Shown: positions 16,833 to 24,674 of the stretch, in pieces | How positions within the stretch are numbered: the first letter of the stretch is position 1 | How the letters are laid out: each line of letters opens with the position of its first letter | Source: an uncultured bacterium | GTDB lineage: Bacteria > Planctomycetota > Uabimicrobiia > Uabimicrobiales > JABWCH01 | Reading direction: 5' to 3' | Assembly: GCA_938003875.1 (NCBI GenBank) | Contig: CALKWO010000052.1 | Span: 1-29,789, forward strand | DNA: 29,789 bases | Position numbers and translations under genes: made by a program | The notes under the pieces: generated by a model | What the model was told of the DNA's origin: nothing | Database searches by the model: none | What the model saw: only the letters and a program-made list of their open reading frames with translations

Positions 16833-16854
16833 ACTCCGCTAATTTAGCAGGAGT
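16833..16854 (+). promoter_or_regulatory. Leader hairpin upstream of the three-gene operon
   Basis: ACTCCGCTA pairs with TAGCAGGAGT through nine base pairs and one bulged A, with a three-base loop. It lies in the long leader, 47 bases before the SD. It masks an internal AGGAG (16849-16853). No T-run follows, so it is not an intrinsic terminator; it may be a control or stability element. Confidence 0.4.
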
Positions 16855-16900
16855 TTGTTACAAAGATTCATGGTTTATGCAATGTTTGTTGCTTAAATTT

Positions 16901-16906
16901 AAGGAG
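16901..16906 (+). promoter_or_regulatory. Shine-Dalgarno for a TTG start
   Basis: AAGGAG lies seven bases before the TTG at 16914. The frame has no ATG or GTG between an in-frame stop at 16845-16847 and this TTG, so a TTG start is the only good choice and may lower translation. Confidence 0.7.
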
Positions 16907-16913
16907 AGCAAAG

Positions 16914-19900
16914 TTGCCTACTTCAACTGAGCCAACAAGGGGGGTCCAACTCAAGGAAGGCAGCTTTACATTTCCCCCTCATTATAAATGTAGGGTAGAT
17001 GTAAATGCTTTAAAAGAGATTCCTCGGAAGTTGAACATTTGTGCGCAAGGGATCGAATCTCTCAATGATCTCTTTTATGAAGCTCCCCCAGAACAAAAAG
17101 AAGGGGTCTTGACTCAAAAAGCTATCTGGGAAAACGTACTGGAACGTATTCTGGACATGAAGGCATTCAACGCTTCTTCCAGCTATACCAATCTTTCTAA
17201 TCAAATTCTCCCCCTTCGCGTTTTGCTTCCTGAAGAAAGACAGTACTTTCCTATCGATGCTGTTTTTAGCAAAGAACCAACCAATCCCTTTCTGGAAACC
17301 AAAAGGTTTGCAAGAGAGCTACTCGATATTGTAGCTGCCATCAAAACTCTTAGACAAGAAAAACTTTTTGGTCATCCTGATTTTCATGTATATCCTGGCA
17401 AAGATGCTTTTGTCCTGACAGATACAGAAACAGGAGAACGCAGAATCGTATTGGGAATTTATTCCATAGTTCCTGGGGACGTAGAAGAGACTATTTCCAC
17501 GGAACAGCTATCCCTCATGGCTATCAAAGATTTGATACAGCAGAGATGGGACAAGAGCCAATTCCGTAAAATTTTAAAATCTAACGATTTAGATACTATT
17601 ATTTTACATCTTAAAAAGCTTTCTCAGGATATTCCTACCTGGAAAAATCTTGGAATTAAAACAGGGTATGCTGCTGTTTACAGCACAATCATCTTTCTGA
17701 TTTTTTCTGCTATCATGACCGCCATAGGTTATTTAAAAACAGCAGATTTGGAAGAAATGAATCTTTACCTTGTGTCCGAAGAAGGCGAAAAAGTCGTTAA
17801 GACAAAATTGATTCCTTCTGTAACCGCTGTCGAAGGTTATAAACAAGACACTGTTTCTCAAATTCGTGTTCTACTGGAAGCTGGTAAAAGAAGCGAACAA
17901 ACCTTCCAGGTTATAGGAACCTATCGTTCCTGGCTAAGATTGTCTAAATTGGGCATTCTGAACGATGTTGCCCAGGTTTTGGATAAAGCCTATCATTTAG
18001 ACTATAGCAATGCCATGAAGTTAGGAGAATTCATCGCAGAGCCTCAGCTCAAATCTTTAGAGGTCATACCTGCCAAAGATGAATTCACATTCCGCTTCAA
18101 GCCACAAGAAAGATGGGAGCGAGAACGATTCAGGATGATTTCCAGTAAACCACTGGCTACTCCAACGGATGATAAAAAAGTGGCTACTCCTATGGTAGAG
18201 GTAGAAGCGATTATACAGCGTCCGAAATGGACGTTGGAGATGGAACCCAATATGATTGCTTTCCAGGAAGCAACGGCACAGGTTCAATCTATCAGCACAG
18301 ACCCTATCAAAGTGTATGCAAATCCTACAGAAGAAGAAAAGAATTCTGGTGCTAAACTGGCAGAAGCCAATTTACAAAGCTATTTTACAGTGAGCTTCGA
18401 CCGCCTTGGCGTTCCTATTCAGATACATTATCTGGATCCTAATGGCGTTCCTCTTGCTCAAATGATGTTTGACAGCTTTGAAGAAGGAAAGCTGAAATCT
18501 GCACCTAAAGTCCGCTCTGTCAAGGTTGGTACAAAAAAGAAATCAGATGAAGGCGATGAAGAAGAATCAGAAAGTGAAGATAGCGAAGAAAAGGTATCTG
18601 AAGACAGAGATGCCAAATCTGGTACAAAAAGAACACCAGTTCTACCTTTGCTAAAAAGAATAGATACTTTCTGGCTAAAAAGAACCGATGCTGTTGCTCA
18701 GATCGCTTTGCAAATGGGTTTCATCAGTAAAGAACAGCAGGTCGAATGCGTAAGAATCTGGAGAGGAACTCCTGGTCTGGAAATGGATAAAATCCTTCTG
18801 GACAAAGCTTACATCAATAAAAAGCAGCATGAAGCTATACTGCAAAAAAGCCAGAAAGATGAGGAATCATTATCTGCAGAAAGTATCAATGATCTCTACT
18901 ATCGTCTGCATGAATTACCCAAAGAAGTCAATGCAGTTAAAGTAGTTGTTCTATCACGCCACCTGCCGAGCGAAGAGATCAAAGGCCAACTGCATATAGC
19001 TGTTCCAGGTATTTCTAAACCTTTGTCTGTTCCTATTACTTTCCATCCAAAACAGAATATCGAATTTTCTCCTAAAGAAGTTGTGGATATTCGCGATCAG
19101 GTAACTGGTATAGCTTTGCCCATTTCTCTGGAAAAAAGAGTATGGGGCGAATCCAAAAAATTCCCTCTCCATGAATTACAATCCTTTACTTTCCAGATTA
19201 TAGAGAAAAAAGGTTCTCATAAACTCGATGGATTTGGCTCTTTCAGTCTTTGCGTTCAAAGACGACAAGATCCTGACAACCTGTTTTTCTATAACACGGC
19301 AACAGGAGAAACTTGCAAAATTACGGAATATACCCGCAAGAGTGGAAAATTTTTCTTTGCTGCCAGACCAGAAACCTATGGAAAGTCAGAAACAGAATTT
19401 TTTGAAACACTGGATGTCAACAATCGCAATGTGTTTGGAATACGAGAAGCCATTGCCAAAACAGCAAGCCAGCTTTACATCATTATCCTGACGGATAAAA
19501 ATGTAGAAGAAGCTTCCCTGGTCTTAAAGTGGCGCGGAGGTGAAAAAGCCGCTGAATTGCCCATTTCTGCAAGATCTGCTGAAGCCTTGAAACTGGTAAG
19601 ATGGAAAGTTGATTCTTCTGCTAAGGACATCGCACGCTATAATCCTAAAGACTGGATGGAAAAAGTCTCTGTAGAAGGCCCATTAGGGTTTGCCCAATAC
19701 CAGGCAATTGTTTTCTCTGGAGAACAACCCGATAAAGACGTTTCCAGCGATGTTATCGTTCATATCGAAAAGCCTGAAGTATTGAACATTCTTTATCAGA
19801 CCGTGGATGGCGACTGGTTCTCTCATATTACACAGGAAACACAAGGTATTAAGCTACTTTCCAAGCCTGCTTCTCAGTTGAAGCTGGATAAAGTAGGCAA

Positions 19901-22358
19901 AGACAAAGACCAAAAAACCTATTTCCGTCCAGAGATCAAAGAGATTGGGCGAATCGAAAAGTTCCTAATGGTTCCTGGAGTCAACGTCAAAGCTGGCCAT
20001 AAAAAAGAAAGCGTACCTGTTACTTTCTACTATCCAGCAAAGGATATGAAAGTCAATGTAGATGTGGAAGTGTCTTGTGCCCCATCTCCTAAAGTAGACT
20101 GGCTGGTCAAAATGGATGATGCACAGAAGGCTTTGAAAATCAAAGTTTTCAACTATCCTAAATCCCAGGCAGGCAATCTCACAGAGATGCTCCAGTATCT
20201 GAGTACTTGTGCTTCTATTTCTCTGCTCCATTCTCAATACCATACAGATTGGAAAGCCAGTGAAGTAGATCAGAAATTCGCAGATACAATCCGTTGGAGT
20301 CTGGAATCTATTGGATTCCATGGGCCATCCAATCCTCCTGCTGCCCTTGGTAAGCTAGGAGAAACCATCAAACTGGCTATCAAGACAGAAAATGAAGCAG
20401 GACTCAAGAAGACCTTTGAAATCACAAAAGAAACGCTTCTATTTTCCTGGAGTCAACAGGCTCAATCTTTGTTGAACTATCATCTGGAATTGGATAGAGT
20501 CCAGCAAGCTTTATTGTCTGGGAAATCTTTCAAATCCCCTGAATTCGAATTGAGTATTCAGCTTCAACCTAAGCGAGAGCTACCTCCTCTTGTGGATGAA
20601 CCAGAACGCTTTGTAGAAATCGAACTCAGCATTCCTTTTGATAAGCTGGTTTTGGATAAGAAAACACAGCCCATTGTCCAGTTACAGGATGGATACTACT
20701 ATAATATTCCCAAAAATTTTGATTCTGTTCCTCATGTAAAACAAATGATCTCTAATCTTTATCCCTATCCAGAGACATTCCCTGTACAGGATACCAATCT
20801 GGAAAAGGCGAATCTGCAAGTTTCCAGAACTTACTATGAAAACATCTTGCAGTATTCTCTATGGGAACAAAGACTAAGAGAATTCAAGAAAGAACAGAGC
20901 GAATTCTGGGTAGCCATGCTAGGCGTGACTTCTGAAATTACAGACGTAGATGGTAACATCGATGCCAAAGAAGTCAGCAAAATTGGCGAAGAAATCCAGA
21001 AACAACTCCGTGCCTACTTCATTTCTCCTATTGAAATCAATCGGGTATTCTGGTCTGAGCTGAAAAACAAAACCAGAGGAGAAGCAGAAGAAAATCGTAA
21101 GGTGCTAGGCAAGGAAGAAGAATCTGGAGTACTGCGTTTTGTAGAGCGCAGCATGATGTCCCAGTTGACGGATAAAAAATGCTGGTATACCAATTTCTCC
21201 TTTGTAGTAGATCGTTTGATGGTAGACCGTTGTCCTTATCATCAATGGATTTACATCAAAACCTACCGTCCTAATTTAGAAGGTTTTGAAGGAGAGGAAG
21301 TAAAACTACGCATCTTCAAGAGAGACGGACTTTCCATTTCTCCTTATCCAGGACAGGAATATAACGTAGAGATTCTCAGCGATGCTACTGGCTATACAAA
21401 GCTCGTCATGGTAAAAGGTGTTACTTTGTTCCAGGATTGGTTCATGCAGCATCCTTCCAGTGAGCTGAAAGCATCCAAAGAAGAGAATCGTTTGCAGGTG
21501 AAATTCTACTATGATGAAATGGGTACAGAAAAAGAATTGACCAGACCTGGTGTCGGTGGACCTCCTATCATCGATTTTGAAGCTCATCCAGCATCTGTCA
21601 TTCTTTTCCAGGTCAAAGGATACCATATTACTCCTGACCGTCTGAGACAACTGGCAAGAGAAAAAGATTTTACCATCACCACCACAAAGGGTAAGACCAA
21701 ATGGAGATGGACTTTCAGCTTTGATAATGGCCCTATTCTGGTGCCCTTTAGCTATAAAATCAAAAAATCTCTTGATGAGCTTGTGAGCATTACACCCCAT
21801 ATTTTAAACTGGAAGCAAGATCCGCCGCCTGCTGAAGACGAAAGGAATCTGTCATCTCTTGCTACCAAATACGATATGGAATTTTTGTACATCAATACAC
21901 AGGCACAACTGCCTATGTCCCATTTCTTCCCTTACAACAATTTCGAAGATATATGTAAGGACTACAATCAACAGAGTATGTCTTCCAATCGTATGATTGA
22001 TTTCCTCGAAAAGCTCTTTGAAGTCTCTGATCAGATTGATAAAAGCATCAAATTCAAGTGGAATCAGGATTTAACCAATTTCTACAGCAAAGAGCAGCAT
22101 AAAGACCAGATGTTCCGTTATTCTTATCCTAACAACCATGAGCTTAGACTGAACGTCCCTGCTATTTTTGAAAAACCCGAAAAATTCCAGGGCGCAGGTC
22201 ATCCAGAATTGAAAGCCACTCCAGGACAAAGAACTGCGGTTATCTGGCGCATTGTACCGTCCAAAACCAGCCAACAGTTCATCCAAAGGGGATTCCCAAA
22301 ATACATTATGGAAAAACAGTATTTCCCTAGCAGTGAACCGGTTTTTAGCAAGGAATAG
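16914..22358 (+). CDS. Giant 1814-aa single-span protein of three-gene operon (gene A)
   Basis: Residues 1-245 form a helical/beta N-terminal region; one membrane helix, YAAVYSTIIFLIFSAIMTAIGYL, lies at about 252-274. Residues 300-530 are beta-rich. A very acidic, disordered linker (SDEGDEEESESEDSEE, about 544-559) leads to a helical module at 592-648, QIALQMGFISKEQQVECVRI then ILLDKAYINKKQHEAIL, of the MshEN/GspE N-terminal type. About 1150 further residues look like successive beta domains with helical inserts (1100-1250, 1340-1450). No catalytic motif is seen. It is cotranscribed with a GTPase and an ASKHA-like protein, so it is probably the membrane scaffold or effector on which they act. 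Topology is unclear: positive charges precede the helix, suggesting N-in/C-out, yet MshEN modules are usually cytosolic. I know no family for the whole protein. Confidence 0.85.
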   Translation: MPTSTEPTRGVQLKEGSFTFPPHYKCRVDVNALKEIPRKLNICAQGIESLNDLFYEAPPEQKEGVLTQKAIWENVLERILDMKAFNASSSYTNLSNQILPLRVLLPEERQYFPIDAVFSKEPTNPFLETKRFARELLDIVAAIKTLRQEKLFGHPDFHVYPGKDAFVLTDTETGERRIVLGIYSIVPGDVEETISTEQLSLMAIKDLIQQRWDKSQFRKILKSNDLDTIILHLKKLSQDIPTWKNLGIKTGYAAVYSTIIFLIFSAIMTAIGYLKTADLEEMNLYLVSEEGEKVVKTKLIPSVTAVEGYKQDTVSQIRVLLEAGKRSEQTFQVIGTYRSWLRLSKLGILNDVAQVLDKAYHLDYSNAMKLGEFIAEPQLKSLEVIPAKDEFTFRFKPQERWERERFRMISSKPLATPTDDKKVATPMVEVEAIIQRPKWTLEMEPNMIAFQEATAQVQSISTDPIKVYANPTEEEKNSGAKLAEANLQSYFTVSFDRLGVPIQIHYLDPNGVPLAQMMFDSFEEGKLKSAPKVRSVKVGTKKKSDEGDEEESESEDSEEKVSEDRDAKSGTKRTPVLPLLKRIDTFWLKRTDAVAQIALQMGFISKEQQVECVRIWRGTPGLEMDKILLDKAYINKKQHEAILQKSQKDEESLSAESINDLYYRLHELPKEVNAVKVVVLSRHLPSEEIKGQLHIAVPGISKPLSVPITFHPKQNIEFSPKEVVDIRDQVTGIALPISLEKRVWGESKKFPLHELQSFTFQIIEKKGSHKLDGFGSFSLCVQRRQDPDNLFFYNTATGETCKITEYTRKSGKFFFAARPETYGKSETEFFETLDVNNRNVFGIREAIAKTASQLYIIILTDKNVEEASLVLKWRGGEKAAELPISARSAEALKLVRWKVDSSAKDIARYNPKDWMEKVSVEGPLGFAQYQAIVFSGEQPDKDVSSDVIVHIEKPEVLNILYQTVDGDWFSHITQETQGIKLLSKPASQLKLDKVGKDKDQKTYFRPEIKEIGRIEKFLMVPGVNVKAGHKKESVPVTFYYPAKDMKVNVDVEVSCAPSPKVDWLVKMDDAQKALKIKVFNYPKSQAGNLTEMLQYLSTCASISLLHSQYHTDWKASEVDQKFADTIRWSLESIGFHGPSNPPAALGKLGETIKLAIKTENEAGLKKTFEITKETLLFSWSQQAQSLLNYHLELDRVQQALLSGKSFKSPEFELSIQLQPKRELPPLVDEPERFVEIELSIPFDKLVLDKKTQPIVQLQDGYYYNIPKNFDSVPHVKQMISNLYPYPETFPVQDTNLEKANLQVSRTYYENILQYSLWEQRLREFKKEQSEFWVAMLGVTSEITDVDGNIDAKEVSKIGEEIQKQLRAYFISPIEINRVFWSELKNKTRGEAEENRKVLGKEEESGVLRFVERSMMSQLTDKKCWYTNFSFVVDRLMVDRCPYHQWIYIKTYRPNLEGFEGEEVKLRIFKRDGLSISPYPGQEYNVEILSDATGYTKLVMVKGVTLFQDWFMQHPSSELKASKEENRLQVKFYYDEMGTEKELTRPGVGGPPIIDFEAHPASVILFQVKGYHITPDRLRQLAREKDFTITTTKGKTKWRWTFSFDNGPILVPFSYKIKKSLDELVSITPHILNWKQDPPPAEDERNLSSLATKYDMEFLYINTQAQLPMSHFFPYNNFEDICKDYNQQSMSSNRMIDFLEKLFEVSDQIDKSIKFKWNQDLTNFYSKEQHKDQMFRYSYPNNHELRLNVPAIFEKPEKFQGAGHPELKATPGQRTAVIWRIVPSKTSQQFIQRGFPKYIMEKQYFPSSEPVFSKE

Positions 22359-22367
22359 GAGTCTCTA

Positions 22368-24674
22368 ATGCCATCATACGAAGAACATTGTCGAGGATTG
22401 GGAGAACTCACAGAAGTAATGGCAAATATCGTCAAAGAGTGTCTCCCTCTTCAGACTTTTAAAGAAACAATTGATCCAAAAAGTAATAAGCTTCTCAAAG
22501 AAGTAGAAAATGAAATGACCTGCATCGGGAATGATGGCCTTACTATGGTGCAGCGGTCCAAAAGACCGCCTTGCGCCATCTTGCTAGGTACAAGCTCGGC
22601 AGGTAAAACGGAGCTTCTCACAAGCTTTCTACCTAAATTAGGAGAATTTGCTGGCTCTACAGCCACAGATACCACTCCCATGCTTGTAAGGCTTCGTTAT
22701 CCTCATGAATTTCGTCCAGAAGATCATGGTAAGGTTACATTCCTGATGCCAAGAGATTTCTATAAACTACTTTCTGATCTCCCCCGCATTCGGGATGTCA
22801 TCCGCCAGGATGCTCAACTGGCTGAAGTCTGGGATCGCGTTACACGCGTTGCCCGTGGCATGGATGTAAAGAAAGACGAAAACTATGACAGGAAGCTTTA
22901 TGCAGCCATAAAAGAATGGGTTACAGAAGCAAACCAATGGGCAAGAGTCAGTGGTAATCAGGACGATGCTGGATATTTTGGAAGTCTGGCAGACATCACA
23001 GACCATTTTGATCCAGATGGAAAAAAATTCGGTACGCTGAACCCTGTTCCTCGTAGTCTTTTGATCTACTTTCTGGATAAAGCAGTGAATGCTCTCAAAC
23101 TCGGTGAAGTGTTCAAAACCAAAGAGCGCAAAGGAGAATCTGAGGCAAAACAACTTGCCAAGAGCTATTTCATGATGCGTACTATGGGTGCCATCACCGA
23201 TCTCTTTGTAGAAGAAGACATTTTGAAAGACATTGATGTTTATGATACAGCAGGTGTCAGAGTTGGTGGTTTTGAGGCTGAAAAAGTCAGTGCAGAAGAA
23301 AGAATGCACTCCCAAATCCAGGCCTTTAAAAACCGTTGGGGTTTTGAAAGACTCGTGCCCTCTGTGGACATCATTATCTTCATTCTTGTTCTCGAAGAGC
23401 AGCAAGTAGATACAGAATTCCAGTCTTTGTTCGATGAATGTCGTAAATACGGTAAGCTGGAAAATAGATTGTTTATCTTCCTGAATAAAACAGACAAGGC
23501 TACAGACCAGGCCATCAAGAAAAAAGACATCAAGATTGATGCTAATGGAGAGGTGATACCAGATGAAGATATGACATGGAAACTCTGGGTACAAACCAAT
23601 GTTATGGACAAGATCCGAGGTTTAGGAGAGAACTTCCATAATGTCTTTATCTGCCGCGCTCCTAAATTCGATTTCTCTGAGCCAGGTGCCAGATCTTTCT
23701 TGGAAAACAGTAAACGAAGTCCCACTTTGAATCGCTATTTGTTCGATGTAAAAGCGAACCTGGATGCTGCTATAAGCAATCAGGATGGCGGTATCAAATT
23801 TGCATGGCGCAGCGTAGAGAGAGTCATGAGAACCCAGGGAAGCAAAATTCGCTACAACCGCCTGGGGGATCAGATTCTTCCTTATGCCAAGGATGTCATC
23901 TCCATTCTTGAAGCCAAGAGAGTCACTGAGGCTAAGCCTAGCGAAAAGGAAATTGATGTATATCTGGAAAAAATCCTGGAAGATTTGAAAGATCTACGTT
24001 GGCGAAATGAAGAGTTCCGTCTGCCTCAGAGATTTGGAGAATTCTGCGTCCAAAAAAGATTCGTTACTGCCAAACAAATTGAAGAAGCTTTGCAAATCCA
24101 ACAGCAAACTGAGCAGGAAACTGGCCGCAAGGTACGTATAGGACAGATCCTTATGGAAAAGAAATATATGACCTTAGACCAGACACGAGAGGTCATGCAA
24201 GCTTTAGAAAAAGGCCAGGACGAAGAATGGGAAGCCTATCAGCTTCAAACTTTTAAGCATGTCCGTGAAAGAGTGCTGGAACAAATCATAGCCTTTATGG
24301 AAGAAAAAAATCGTCCTATCATCAAGGGCAACATTCCTGTAGAAGCCGTAATTGAATATCTGACAGAGCCTATTAAAGTGCTGGAAACAGAGCTTAAAGG
24401 CATCTATACAGGTAAAGAAAAGAAAGCATTCCAGGAAGCTGTTCAAAATGTTATAGAATGTCAATTGATAGCTGCTTTATGGAACCAGGATAGGATGAGA
24501 AAGTATCTCTGGGAACAGAAAGTAAAAATCACATCTTCTTTCCATATTCGTGATGATATTTCTCAGGAAGAGGCAATCAAAGTAACGGAATGCTATAATA
24601 AAATGCGTCAGGTTTTTGATAAGCTTCCGCCTTTAGAGAGTAGTCAACCGTCTAACAAGGAGGCCCATTCATGA
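22368..24674 (+). CDS. Large GTPase with MshEN-like module (gene B)
   Basis: The 768-aa protein has GTPase motifs: Walker A GTSSAGKT at 74-81, a switch-I-like ATDTTP at 99-104, DTAG at 293-296 and NKTD at 373-376. The gap of about 190 residues between the switch-I-like motif and DTAG holds a helical insert, unlike small GTPases and closer to dynamin-like or SrfC-type P-loop proteins. Residues 553-613 form a module with FGEFCVQKRFVTAKQIEEAL and IGQILMEKKYMTLDQTREVM, the same type as in gene A. The C-terminal 150 residues are helical. No membrane helix or signal is seen, so it is cytosolic. It starts nine bases after gene A with AGGAG and overlaps gene C by ATGA. It likely switches or loads the gene A protein. 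Confidence 0.85.
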   Translation: MPSYEEHCRGLGELTEVMANIVKECLPLQTFKETIDPKSNKLLKEVENEMTCIGNDGLTMVQRSKRPPCAILLGTSSAGKTELLTSFLPKLGEFAGSTATDTTPMLVRLRYPHEFRPEDHGKVTFLMPRDFYKLLSDLPRIRDVIRQDAQLAEVWDRVTRVARGMDVKKDENYDRKLYAAIKEWVTEANQWARVSGNQDDAGYFGSLADITDHFDPDGKKFGTLNPVPRSLLIYFLDKAVNALKLGEVFKTKERKGESEAKQLAKSYFMMRTMGAITDLFVEEDILKDIDVYDTAGVRVGGFEAEKVSAEERMHSQIQAFKNRWGFERLVPSVDIIIFILVLEEQQVDTEFQSLFDECRKYGKLENRLFIFLNKTDKATDQAIKKKDIKIDANGEVIPDEDMTWKLWVQTNVMDKIRGLGENFHNVFICRAPKFDFSEPGARSFLENSKRSPTLNRYLFDVKANLDAAISNQDGGIKFAWRSVERVMRTQGSKIRYNRLGDQILPYAKDVISILEAKRVTEAKPSEKEIDVYLEKILEDLKDLRWRNEEFRLPQRFGEFCVQKRFVTAKQIEEALQIQQQTEQETGRKVRIGQILMEKKYMTLDQTREVMQALEKGQDEEWEAYQLQTFKHVRERVLEQIIAFMEEKNRPIIKGNIPVEAVIEYLTEPIKVLETELKGIYTGKEKKAFQEAVQNVIECQLIAALWNQDRMRKYLWEQKVKITSSFHIRDDISQEEAIKVTECYNKMRQVFDKLPPLESSQPSNKEAHS

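Noticed and set aside
22767..23594. A 275-aa open frame on the minus strand inside the GTPase gene
   Set aside because: It is a shadow of a well-supported gene with full GTPase motifs, has Cys/Phe-rich odd composition and no good SD.
16914..24674. Type VI secretion TssM/IcmF-like protein with partner
   Set aside because: IcmF carries its own P-loop and several membrane helices; gene A has one helix and no P-loop, and no other T6SS gene is nearby.
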